Notes under the pieces: model-generated
What the model was told of the DNA's origin: nothing
Databases searched by the model: none
The model's input: only the letters and a program-made list of their open reading frames with translations
Shown here: in pieces, positions 33,644-41,848 of the stretch
How the letters are laid out: each line of letters starts with the position of its first letter
Position numbering within the stretch: the stretch's first letter is position 1
NCBI RefSeq assembly: GCF_049889055.1
Contig: NZ_JBLTWO010000015.1
Location: forward strand, 9,449 to 73,448
DNA length: 64,000 nt
From: Rhizorhabdus sp049889055
Lineage (GTDB): Bacteria; Pseudomonadota; Alphaproteobacteria; Sphingomonadales; Sphingomonadaceae
Direction: 5' to 3'
Made by a program: the position numbers and the translations under genes

Positions 33644-33662
33644 AGGCGGCCACCGGCCGCCT
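33644..33662 (-). terminator. Hairpin plus U-run in the argD leader
   Basis: On the minus strand AGGCGGCC-GGT-GGCCGCCT forms an 8-bp stem with a 3-base loop followed by TTTTTGCATTTT. It looks like an intrinsic terminator but lies between the predicted argD promoter and the argD start, within about 6 bases of the predicted RNA 5' end. It may act as an early attenuator or a protective 5' stem-loop. Confidence 0.55.
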
Positions 33663-33673
33663 GACGGAGCGCG

Positions 33674-33703
33674 CATATAGTGACGCAGCCCCATGCTCGT
33701 CAA
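33674..33703 (-). promoter_or_regulatory. Candidate sigma-70 promoter of argD-argF
   Basis: On the minus strand TTGACG (33703-33698) and TATATG (33679-33674) are separated by 18 bases, about 85 bases upstream of the argD ATG. Both boxes are close to consensus for a GC-rich genome. Confidence 0.5.
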
Positions 33704-33770
33704 ACGCTTCGTCGCGCGATTCCCCTGCGACCGGATGGGAAAAACCAGCCCGCGATGCTAGGGCAACGGC

Positions 33771-34262
33771 ATGTGGACGCTTCTTGTCGACTCGCAGCAC
33801 CGATGCTGCCGGTTTCTGCTGACCGGAGCGGCCTTGGCGACCGCTGTCACGAGCCCCCCCGGCCAGGCCGCGCCGGTCGAGGACGAGCCCTCCGTTTCCC
33901 CCGCTCTGCCACAGCCGGTCGTGCTCGACTGGTCGGGTTCCTTCCGCCTGAGCGACCCGCCCCGCAACCTGCCCGCGGGCGCCGCGATCGCGCCGATCGA
34001 AGACGCTGCCCGCGCAGCGCGCGCCGAAAATGAGGCGAAGCGCGCGGCGAGAGCCCTCGGAGTCGAGGACCGATCGACCACCTCGGCCACGCGGACCGGC
34101 TATCGCCGGATGGCGAGCGAGGGTCAGTCGATCACGGTCCAGCCGCCCGAGGCGAAGGGACCCGTCAATGTCGGTGCGCGGATCGGCAATTACCGCGCAG
34201 TGCCCGACACCGGGCAGATTTCGGCGCGCGACGTACGGCTGTCGGTCGGCCTCGACTTCTAG
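33771..34262 (+). CDS. Exported protein of unknown function
   Basis: 163 residues. The N-terminus has a signal-like stretch (FLLTGAALATAVTSPPGQAA). The mature part is Pro/Ala-rich, with a helical AARAARAENEAKRAARALG segment, and ends in strands NVGARIGNYRAVP and DVRLSVGLDF that suggest the end of an outer-membrane or periplasmic beta structure. No family recognised. Confidence 0.55.
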   Translation: MWTLLVDSQHRCCRFLLTGAALATAVTSPPGQAAPVEDEPSVSPALPQPVVLDWSGSFRLSDPPRNLPAGAAIAPIEDAARAARAENEAKRAARALGVEDRSTTSATRTGYRRMASEGQSITVQPPEAKGPVNVGARIGNYRAVPDTGQISARDVRLSVGLDF

Positions 34263-34341
34263 CCGCTACCCCAAACGGCAGGTCGACGGCACAAGCCCCA
34301 GCCGCCACGCCGGAGCATCCGAAACGAGCGAGGCAGCCATC

Positions 34342-34533
34342 ATGTTCATGGACTTCCGCGATCAACCGCCGCCGCCGCCCTGGCAGCCTAAGCAACCCGA
34401 CCGGCGACCCACGCTGAACGCCGGCCAACAAAAGACGCTGGCGATCGTGGTGGCGATCAACCTCCTGCTCCTCCTCGTCGCCCCCATCGGCGGCGCGACC
34501 TTGATATCTTTTCTGATCGCCTGGTTCTCCTGA
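34342..34533 (+). CDS. Small single-pass membrane protein
   Basis: 63 residues from ATG 34342. A Pro-rich N-terminus (DQPPPPPWQPKQPD) is followed by one or two hydrophobic segments (TLAIVVAINLLLLLVAPIGG and ATLISFLIAWF). Such proteins recur beside thrC in sphingomonads. Function unknown. Confidence 0.55.
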   Translation: MFMDFRDQPPPPPWQPKQPDRRPTLNAGQQKTLAIVVAINLLLLLVAPIGGATLISFLIAWFS

Positions 34534-34649
34534 TCAACAACAGCACGAAGCGGTTGGGCGATGCCGATCCGCCACAGGCGCGATGTTTCGGGCCTTCATA
34601 CTCCCAATTCCTTGCCGCAACGGCGCGCGCTCGCTAAGGGCCGCCGGTC

Positions 34650-36050
34650 ATGCAGTATGTCAGCACCAGGGGCTCGGCCCCCCGCCTCGGATTCGAAGAC
34701 GTCACGCTCGCGGGCCTCGCCTCGGACGGCGGACTTTATGTGCCCGATCAGTGGCCGAGTTTCACGACCGCCGAGATCGCGGCGATGCGCGGCCTGTCCT
34801 ATGTCGACACCGCCGTCGCGGTCATGCGGCCCTTCGTCGCGGGCGCGCTCGATGACCAGGAACTGAAGGCGCTGTGCGAGGCCGCTTATGGTCGCTTCGC
34901 CCATGCCGCGATCGTGCCGCTCAAGCAACTCGACCATCGCCAGTGGCTGCTCGAACTGTTCCACGGCCCGACCCTCGCCTTCAAGGATGTGGCGCTCCAG
35001 CTGCTCGGCCTGCTGTTCGAGCGCTTCCTGGCCAAGCGCGACACCCATCTGACCGTGATCGGCGCGACGAGCGGCGACACCGGGTCGGCGGCGATCGATG
35101 CGCTGGCGGGCCGCGCCAAGGTCGACATCTTCATGCTGCATCCCAAGGGCCGTGTGTCCGAGGTCCAGCGCCGCCAGATGACGACGGTGCTGGCGCCGAA
35201 CGTCCACAATATCGCGATCGAGGGCAGCTTCGACGACGCGCAGGCGCTGGTGAAGGCGATGTTCGCCGATGCGGGCTTCGCCAGCCGCTTCAACCTGTCG
35301 GCGGTCAATTCGATCAACTGGGCGCGGCTGATGGCCCAGATCGTCTATTATTTCTATGCGGGCGTGCAACTCGGCGCGCCCGACCGCCCGGTCGCCTTCT
35401 CGGTCCCGACCGGCAATTTCGGCGACGTCTTCGCCGGCTATGTCGCCGCGCGCATGGGCCTGCCGGTCGCGAAGCTGATCGTCGCGACCAACGTCAACGA
35501 CATCCTCCACCGCGCGCTTTCGGCCGGCGACTATTCGGTCGGCACGGTGACGCCGACCGCCGCTCCCTCGATGGACATCCAGGTCAGCTCCAACTTCGAA
35601 CGGCTGCTGTTCGACCTGCACGGCCGCGACGGCACCGCGCTGAATGCGACGATGAAAGGCTTCGAGTCCAGTCGCCGGCTCGACATTCCCGCCGCGATGC
35701 GAAGCGAGGCTGCAGGCCTGTTCTCAAGCGCCCGGATCGATTCCGACCGGATGCAGATGGCGATGCGCTGGGCGCATGACCGCGCCGGCGAAACCATCGA
35801 CCCGCACAGCGCGATCGGCCTGGCCGCGGCGCAGGACGCCGATCTCGATGCATCGACGCCGATCGTCACGCTGGCGACCGCCCACCCGGCCAAGTTCGGC
35901 GACGCCGTCGAGCGCGCCACCGGCGTACGCCCGACGCTGCCCGCGCGGATCGGTGAGCTGTTCGAGCGGCAGGAGCGCTATGTCGTGCTGCCGGCAGAGA
36001 TCGGCGCGATCGAACAGTTCGTCGCCGACCAGTCTGTGGCAACCGCCTGA
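34650..36050 (+). CDS. thrC: Threonine synthase
   Basis: 466 residues, the long (fungal/proteobacterial) type. The PLP lysine is Lys112 in GPTLAFKDVALQ, and the phosphate loop is GATSGDTGSAAI. It converts O-phosphohomoserine to threonine. The M16 peptidase gene follows after 2 bases, so they are probably co-transcribed. Confidence 0.96.
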   Translation: MQYVSTRGSAPRLGFEDVTLAGLASDGGLYVPDQWPSFTTAEIAAMRGLSYVDTAVAVMRPFVAGALDDQELKALCEAAYGRFAHAAIVPLKQLDHRQWLLELFHGPTLAFKDVALQLLGLLFERFLAKRDTHLTVIGATSGDTGSAAIDALAGRAKVDIFMLHPKGRVSEVQRRQMTTVLAPNVHNIAIEGSFDDAQALVKAMFADAGFASRFNLSAVNSINWARLMAQIVYYFYAGVQLGAPDRPVAFSVPTGNFGDVFAGYVAARMGLPVAKLIVATNVNDILHRALSAGDYSVGTVTPTAAPSMDIQVSSNFERLLFDLHGRDGTALNATMKGFESSRRLDIPAAMRSEAAGLFSSARIDSDRMQMAMRWAHDRAGETIDPHSAIGLAAAQDADLDASTPIVTLATAHPAKFGDAVERATGVRPTLPARIGELFERQERYVVLPAEIGAIEQFVADQSVATA

Positions 36051-36052
36051 GC

Positions 36053-37288
36053 ATGACCGACGGCCCGCACATCCACAGGCTGGCCAACGGCTTCACCATC
36101 GCCGCCGAACCGATGATCGGCGTCGAGACGGTGGCGCTCGGCCTGCATGTCGATTGCGGCGCCCGGCATGAAGATGCGCGGACCAACGGCCTCGCGCATC
36201 TGTTCGAGCATATGGTGTTCAAGGGCGCCGGCGGTCGCAATGCGCGCCAGATATCCGAGGCGGTCGAAAATGTCGGCGGCTATCTGAACGCCTATACGTC
36301 GCGCGACCAGACCGCCTTCCAGGCGCGCCTGCTGGCCGAGAATGTCGACCTGGGGGTCGAGCTGGTGGCCGATCTGGTCCGCAAGCCGCATTTCGAGGCG
36401 AACGACCTCGTCCGCGAGAAGGACGTCGTGCTTCAGGAACTGGGCGAAGCGCGCGACCTGCCTGACGACATCATCAACGACCATTTCCATTCGACCGCCT
36501 GGCCGGATCAGGCGTTCGGCCGCCCGGTCCTGGGTGAGGAACAGAGCATCGACGCGATCGGCGTCGACGATCTCCACGGCTGGACGCGTACCCATTATCG
36601 GCCGCAGGGCATGGTGCTGGCGGCGGCGGGCAAGATCGACATCGACCAACTCGTCGACCTGGCCGAGCGCCGCTTCGGCGACATGGAGCCGGCGCCGCGA
36701 CCGGTGGCCGAGAACGCCGCCTATCAGGGCGGGCTGTTCGTCGAACGGCGGCGACTCGAATCGGCGCATATCCTGTTCGGCTGGGAAGGCGTCAGCTATT
36801 TCGACCCGGCTTATTACCCCCTGCTGTTGTTCAGCCAGGCCGCCGGCGAAGGCAGCTCTTCACGCCTGTTCCAGGCGATCCGCGAAGAGCGGGGCCTTGC
36901 TTATTCGGTCGGCACATCGGTCGCCGCCTGGCGCGACACCGGAATGCTGACCGTCTATCTGGCGACCGCACGGCGCGAGGCGCAACATGCCACGGATCTG
37001 TCGCGCGACCTGCTGCGGGAGACTGCGGTGACCCTGTCGCAGGTCGAGCTCGACCGCGCCAAGGCCCAGATCAGGGCGACGATCCTGATGGCGCTCGAAT
37101 CGGTGCAGAGCCGCGCCGACCGCCTGGGCTTCCAGACACTCGTCCATGGCACGCCGATCGATCCCGCGACGATCGTCGCCAAGGTCAACGCCTGCACATT
37201 AGACGAGGTCCGGGCGGCGGGCACCCGGATGCTCGGCGGCACGGAAACGCTGGCGACGGTGGGACCGGCGCTCAAGGCGGCGGCCTGA
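36053..37288 (+). CDS. M16-family zinc metallopeptidase (processing-peptidase-like)
   Basis: 411 residues, a single-chain M16B enzyme. The inverted zinc motif HxxEH is HLFEH at residues 49-53, with the third ligand in the downstream REKDVVLQELGEA helix. A C-terminal RxxY pair in RGLAYSVGT is also typical. It sits 2 bases after thrC, a conserved arrangement in alphaproteobacteria. Confidence 0.93.
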   Translation: MTDGPHIHRLANGFTIAAEPMIGVETVALGLHVDCGARHEDARTNGLAHLFEHMVFKGAGGRNARQISEAVENVGGYLNAYTSRDQTAFQARLLAENVDLGVELVADLVRKPHFEANDLVREKDVVLQELGEARDLPDDIINDHFHSTAWPDQAFGRPVLGEEQSIDAIGVDDLHGWTRTHYRPQGMVLAAAGKIDIDQLVDLAERRFGDMEPAPRPVAENAAYQGGLFVERRRLESAHILFGWEGVSYFDPAYYPLLLFSQAAGEGSSSRLFQAIREERGLAYSVGTSVAAWRDTGMLTVYLATARREAQHATDLSRDLLRETAVTLSQVELDRAKAQIRATILMALESVQSRADRLGFQTLVHGTPIDPATIVAKVNACTLDEVRAAGTRMLGGTETLATVGPALKAAA

Positions 37289-37340
37289 CCATGGCGCGGC
37301 CGGCACGACCGGCGGCGAGGCCTTTCGAGACGGACATATC

Positions 37341-38207
37341 ATGCAGCTGACCACGATCGTCACCGAACCCTGGACCGATTACGGGCTGGTCGACTCCGGC
37401 CATGGCCGCAAGCTGGAACGCTATGGCCGCTTCCGCTTCATCCGGCCCGAGCCACAGGCGATGTGGGCTCCCGCCTCGACCAACTGGGAGGCCGATGGCG
37501 ACTTCATCGGCGCTTCGGACGAGGATGGCGGGGGCAAGTGGCACCTGTCGCGCGACGTGCCGCGCGGCGGCTGGCACATGCGCTGGGAAGAGGTGCGCTT
37601 CACCGCACAGAACACCCCCTTCCGCCACCTCGCCTTCTTCCCCGACATGGCCCCGCAATGGTCGTGGATGCGCGATCGTACGGCCGAGGGCGACGAGGTG
37701 ATGAACCTGTTCGGCTATACAGGCGTGGGCACGCTCGCGCTCGCCGCCAAGGGTGCCCGCCTGACCCATGTCGATGCATCGAAGAAGTCGGTCGAGGCGG
37801 CCAAGGCCAACGCCTTTCTGTCGGACATGGCCGATCGCCCGATCCGCTGGATGGTCGACGACGCCGCGAAGTTCGCCGCGCGCGAGGTTCGGCGCGAACG
37901 CCGCTACGACGGCATCTTCCTCGATCCACCCAAGTTCGGACGCGGTCCCAATGGGGAGACCTGGCGGCTGGAAGAGCATCTCCCGGCGCTGATCGCCGAC
38001 TGCCGCGCGTTGCTCGACGAGAAGTCGAAATTCCTCGTGCTGACCGTCTATGCGATCCGCATGTCGGCGCTGGCGATCGGCGAACTGCTACGCCAGGCCA
38101 CCGCCGATCTCGGCGGCGCGGTCGAGGTCGGCGAGATGGCGGTGCGCGAGGAAGCACGCGGCCTGCTGTTGCCGACCGCGATCTTCGCCCGCTGGCACCG
38201 CGACTGA
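37341..38207 (+). CDS. SAM-dependent methyltransferase, RlmI-like
   Basis: 288 residues. The core reads NLFGYTGVGTLALAAKGARLTHVDASKKSVEAAKAN (split here between motif I and the acidic loop) and the catalytic region FLDPPKFGRGP resembles RlmI/RlmKL-type cytosine or guanine methyltransferases. There is no PUA domain at the N-terminus. Probably an rRNA methyltransferase; the target base is not known. Confidence 0.82.
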   Translation: MQLTTIVTEPWTDYGLVDSGHGRKLERYGRFRFIRPEPQAMWAPASTNWEADGDFIGASDEDGGGKWHLSRDVPRGGWHMRWEEVRFTAQNTPFRHLAFFPDMAPQWSWMRDRTAEGDEVMNLFGYTGVGTLALAAKGARLTHVDASKKSVEAAKANAFLSDMADRPIRWMVDDAAKFAAREVRRERRYDGIFLDPPKFGRGPNGETWRLEEHLPALIADCRALLDEKSKFLVLTVYAIRMSALAIGELLRQATADLGGAVEVGEMAVREEARGLLLPTAIFARWHRD

Positions 38208-38217
38208 GCCGCAAGGC

Positions 38218-38511
38218 TCAGTCGAGCAGCGCCTCGATCGCCTCCGCCATGGCGATGTCGCGATGCGACAGGCCGCCCGCGTCATGCGTGGTCAGCAGCA
38301 CGTCGACCCGGTTCCACACATTCGACCATTCGGGATGGTGGTCGTTCTTCTCCGCATAGAGCGCAACCCGCGTCATGAAGGCGAAGGCGGCCGAAAAGTC
38401 GGGGAAGGTGAAGCGGCGGGTGATCGCATCGCGCGACTCGTCATAGTCCCAGTCGGGCAATGCATCGAGCGCATCGGCACGTTCGGCTTCGTTCAGGGCT
38501 TCGATCGACAA
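38218..38511 (-). CDS. phhB: 4a-hydroxytetrahydrobiopterin dehydratase, predicted TTG start
   Basis: 97 residues when started at TTG 38511, which has GGAGGA five bases upstream and gives the normal length; the only upstream ATG (38559) would overlap the divergent gene's start region and add a tail of poor quality. The active-site motif KNDHHPEWSNVWNRVDV carries the two catalytic histidines, with a third in TTHDAGGLSHRD. It recycles the pterin of phenylalanine hydroxylase. Confidence 0.85.
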   Translation of the reverse strand: MSIEALNEAERADALDALPDWDYDESRDAITRRFTFPDFSAAFAFMTRVALYAEKNDHHPEWSNVWNRVDVLLTTHDAGGLSHRDIAMAEAIEALLD

Positions 38512-38560
38512 ATCATCCTCCGCTGGCGTGTTCGGTTTCTCGCCTCTATGTCGACGCAAG

Positions 38561-38962
38561 ATGAGTGAAGGTCAAACCCTCCCGCCCACCACCGACCGGA
38601 TCGAGGCGATCGCCCGCGCCACGATCGCGCGCCTGCCCGCCGAATTCGCCCGCCATCTGGGCGATGTCGTGCTGAAGGTGGAGGAATTTGCCGACGACGC
38701 CACGCTCGACGAGATGGGCATCGAAAATCCGTTCGAACTGACCGGCCTTTACACCGGCCTGCCACTGGGGTCGAAGTCAGTCGACCATTCGGGCACCATG
38801 CCCGACATGATCCACCTCTATCGCCGCGCAATCCTCGACGAATGGGTCGAGACCGACGTCTCGCTGGAGGCACTTGTCGCACATGTCGTGATCCACGAGA
38901 TCGGACATCATTTCGGTCTGTCCGATGCCGATATGGAAGCGCTGGAGGCGATGGCCGGCTGA
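38561..38962 (+). CDS. Zincin-fold metallopeptidase-like protein (DUF1025 type)
   Basis: 133 residues. The C-terminal HEIGHHFGLSDAD is an extended zinc motif HExxHxxGxxD, and residues 50-75 match the conserved ELTGLYTGLPLG block of small zincin-like proteins next to ccm genes. Its stop overlaps the ccmA start by one base (TGATG), so translation is coupled. Confidence 0.85.
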   Translation: MSEGQTLPPTTDRIEAIARATIARLPAEFARHLGDVVLKVEEFADDATLDEMGIENPFELTGLYTGLPLGSKSVDHSGTMPDMIHLYRRAILDEWVETDVSLEALVAHVVIHEIGHHFGLSDADMEALEAMAG

Positions 38963-39549
38963 TGACGGCGCGGCTCGTCTTCGATCGGGTCGCCTGCCTG
39001 CGCGGCGACCGGCTGCTGTTCGAGGGGCTGAGCTTCGCACTGGCTGCGGGCGACGCAGCGCTGCTGACCGGGCCGAACGGGGCGGGCAAGTCGAGCCTGA
39101 TGCGCCTGGCAGCGGGCCTCCTGCCCCTGTCCGCCGGCACGATCGATCACGAAGGGCGGATCGCCCATGCCGGCGAAGCCCCCGCGCTCGACATGCGCCT
39201 GCCGCTCGCAAGCGCGCTCGGCTTCTGGGCGGGCATCGACGGCAGCGACGAAACCGCCGTGCGCAGCGCGCTCGACCGGATGGGGATCGCCAACCTCGCC
39301 GAGGTGCCGGTGCACATGCTGTCGACCGGACAGCGCAAGCGCGCGACGCTGGCCCGCATCCTCGCGGCGCGCGCCGACATATGGCTGCTCGACGAACCGG
39401 GCAACGGCCTCGACACCGCCTCGCTCGGCAGGCTCGCCGCCGCGATGGCCGATCATCGCGCGGGCGGCGGAATCGTGCTGCTGGCGACGCATCAGCCGCT
39501 CGACCTGCCCGATGCGCTGCCGATCGAGCTGGGCAAGGCCACGGCATGA
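38962..39549 (+). CDS. ccmA: Heme exporter ATP-binding subunit CcmA
   Basis: 195 residues. Walker A GPNGAGKSS, ABC signature LSTGQRKRATLARIL and Walker B IWLLDEP are intact. It powers release of heme-loaded CcmE in cytochrome c maturation. It overlaps ccmB by 4 bases. Confidence 0.9.
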   Translation: MTARLVFDRVACLRGDRLLFEGLSFALAAGDAALLTGPNGAGKSSLMRLAAGLLPLSAGTIDHEGRIAHAGEAPALDMRLPLASALGFWAGIDGSDETAVRSALDRMGIANLAEVPVHMLSTGQRKRATLARILAARADIWLLDEPGNGLDTASLGRLAAAMADHRAGGGIVLLATHQPLDLPDALPIELGKATA

Positions 39550-40193
39550 AGGGCTGGCTGGCCATCGTGCTGCGCGACGTGCGGACCGCCTATCAGGGTG
39601 GCGGCGCGCTGCTGCCGCTCGTCTTCTTCCTGCTGGTGGCAACGCTTTTCCCCTTCGCGGTCGGCCCCGACGGCGCATTGCTCGCCAAGGTCGGCGGCGG
39701 CGCGCTGTGGATGGCGGCGCTGCTCGCGGCGCTGCTGCCGGTCGACCGGCTGATCGCCCCCGACGCCGAACAGGGCGTGCTCGACCAGTTCGCGGTACGC
39801 GGCTTTTCGGACGAGGCCATCGCCGCCGGCAAGATCCTCGCCCACTGGCTGGGCTTCGGCCCGCCGCTGCTGCTGGCCGCCCTGCCCGCCGCAGCTCTGC
39901 TCCGTCTCGACGGCACGACGCTGCTGCGGCTCGAACTCAGCCTCGCCATCGGCACGCCCGCGCTCGCGGCTCTCGGGGTGATGACCAGTGCGCTGATCCT
40001 GGGCCTGCGGGGCGCGGGTGCACTCGCGGGCCTGCTGATGCTGCCGCTCGCGGTGCCGCTGCTCATCTTCGGCGCGGGCGCGCTCGGCCCCGACGGCATG
40101 GGCGCACTCAAGCTGCTCGGCGCCGCAGCGCTGCTGCTGACCGCGCTCGCCCCCTTCGCGGCGGGCGCCGCGCTCCGCGCTGCACGCGACTGA
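39546..40193 (+). CDS. ccmB: Heme exporter membrane subunit CcmB
   Basis: 215 residues with six hydrophobic helices and the family segment ADRLIAPDAEQGVLDQF-type (here VDRLIAPDAEQGVLDQF). Partner of CcmA. No ccmC follows; a gene on the opposite strand ends 27 bases later. Confidence 0.9.
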   Translation: MKGWLAIVLRDVRTAYQGGGALLPLVFFLLVATLFPFAVGPDGALLAKVGGGALWMAALLAALLPVDRLIAPDAEQGVLDQFAVRGFSDEAIAAGKILAHWLGFGPPLLLAALPAAALLRLDGTTLLRLELSLAIGTPALAALGVMTSALILGLRGAGALAGLLMLPLAVPLLIFGAGALGPDGMGALKLLGAAALLLTALAPFAAGAALRAARD

Positions 40194-40219
40194 TCGACCC
40201 AGGCTGGGTGGCAGGCCGC

Positions 40220-41596
40220 TCAGGCGGCGAGTGCCACCGACTGCTTCGAGAGCAATGCCAGCAACGATATACGGTTGAAGAACCACATCCGCTCGATCGC
40301 CAGGTCGCTGTACTTCTGGATCGTGTTCGAGAAGGTATAGGGCGTGTACCAGACATTGTGATCCGGATGGACCACTTCAACGAATGTCTGTGACTGACTG
40401 ACGAAGTCGAAATGACGCGTCTGGCACTGATAGGCATCGGGCACCGATATCAGGAAACAATCCGCATCGATGGCCTGGAGCTGTGCCATGAACTCGGCGA
40501 CATTGGGTACATGCTCGAGGACTTCGGGAACGAGCACGACGTCGTAGCGCTGGTCGATCTGGTCGAAGCTCGAGAAGAGCCGGCCCTTGGCATAAGGCGC
40601 AAGCTGTTCAAGGGCCTCGACATGGACGTCGAAGCCGTCGAGCATGGCGCAATAGGGCTCCAGCGCGAGATGAAGCGACGTTGCCGGATCGGTAATCGGC
40701 CAGTCGGCGCAACCGATATGCAGGACGCGCTTTCCCTCGCACAGATACCGAAAGACCTCGAGCCGGCCGAGTTCGGCGATCTCCTCGCTAACGGTCACGC
40801 GCTGCACGAAATAGGGCGAATGTTGCGCCTCCAGCGGGGACCCGCAGGCTGGCACGCCAGCGGCCTGCCGCCGCACCGGCGCGCGGCGTGCTTCAGGCGC
40901 TCGCGTCGCAGCGGGCTTCGGCGCGGCGGGTTTCGGTACCACGCCATCGGCTACGGCGACGACGTCCTGGCGATGCATGTCGTCATAGGCGTCGAGCGTC
41001 GATCCCCACAGCTGGTGCGCGTAGACGGGGTCGCTGCCGCCATAGCTCACACCCGAAAAATGCCGGGGGATGAAATAGTGGCTGGGGTAGATCCGCAGCG
41101 CCGAATATTGATATTTGCGGTAGGCGTCGGTCAACCGCTGCGGGCCGACGGTCTTCCACGCCATGTCGCCGACGACCGAGGGCTCGGCGGCGATGTCCGC
41201 GACGATCCGCCCGAGGAAGGCAGTACCGGCCTCGCTCCCGAAATAGCCGGCGGCGATCATACCCGGCCTGGCTATCTCATTCTCCCAGCATGCAAAGGCT
41301 TCGCAATCGAGCAGATGGTCGTCCAGCGGACGCACGCAGACGCTATCGGCATCGAGGACGATGCCGCCATGCCGGTGCAGGATTTCCCAGCGCATGAGGT
41401 CTGCGACGCCGTTGAGCTCACGCTCGTACATGTCGACCATGTGGCGCTGGTTGATCCATTCGATATCCTGCAGCTCGCGGTTGCCCCAGATACGCACCTG
41501 CCAGTCGGGATGCCGCGCGCGCCAGCTGTCTATGCAATTGTCGGGGCGCTTCGTTTCGTCACCGACCCATATGAAATGCATGATCTTCGGAATCAT
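40220..41596 (-). CDS. GT32-like glycosyltransferase fused to a methyltransferase-like domain
   Basis: 458 residues from ATG 41596 (MIPKIMHFIWVG), the canonical N-terminus of OCH1-like sugar transferases. The DxD motif is in GGIVLDADSVCVRP. After about residue 215 comes an Ala/Pro/Arg-rich linker (PKPAAPKPAATRAPEARRAP). From about 260 a Rossmann fold follows, with VLHIGCADW for motif I, YDVVLVPEVLEHVP and a CFLISVPD strand. Both halves look intact. It is divergent from the TPR-glycosyltransferase at 41849, and together they suggest glycan or protein decoration. Confidence 0.78.
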   Translation of the reverse strand: MIPKIMHFIWVGDETKRPDNCIDSWRARHPDWQVRIWGNRELQDIEWINQRHMVDMYERELNGVADLMRWEILHRHGGIVLDADSVCVRPLDDHLLDCEAFACWENEIARPGMIAAGYFGSEAGTAFLGRIVADIAAEPSVVGDMAWKTVGPQRLTDAYRKYQYSALRIYPSHYFIPRHFSGVSYGGSDPVYAHQLWGSTLDAYDDMHRQDVVAVADGVVPKPAAPKPAATRAPEARRAPVRRQAAGVPACGSPLEAQHSPYFVQRVTVSEEIAELGRLEVFRYLCEGKRVLHIGCADWPITDPATSLHLALEPYCAMLDGFDVHVEALEQLAPYAKGRLFSSFDQIDQRYDVVLVPEVLEHVPNVAEFMAQLQAIDADCFLISVPDAYQCQTRHFDFVSQSQTFVEVVHPDHNVWYTPYTFSNTIQKYSDLAIERMWFFNRISLLALLSKQSVALAA

Positions 41597-41848
41597 CGCG
41601 TCACCCTGTCTGTCGCCGCGCGTGCGGGCCCGGCCGGCCTTTGAAGACGAGAGCATCGGGATCGCCCAGGCCACTTCCGTGGCTAAGCAAAACAGGGTTA
41701 ACAAACCGATAAGCAGCGCCCGAAACGCCTGCTCCTTTCCCCCGGAAAATGGTTAATCGATTTTTAAGTCGCGAAGGATAGCCACAAGCTGTCGGACAAC
41801 GACTCCAGAGCGGACGGACGCACTGCGAGCGGAATTGCGAGAGATGCG

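Noticed and set aside
32401..33822. 473-codon open frame on the plus strand
   Set aside because: Antisense shadow of argD.
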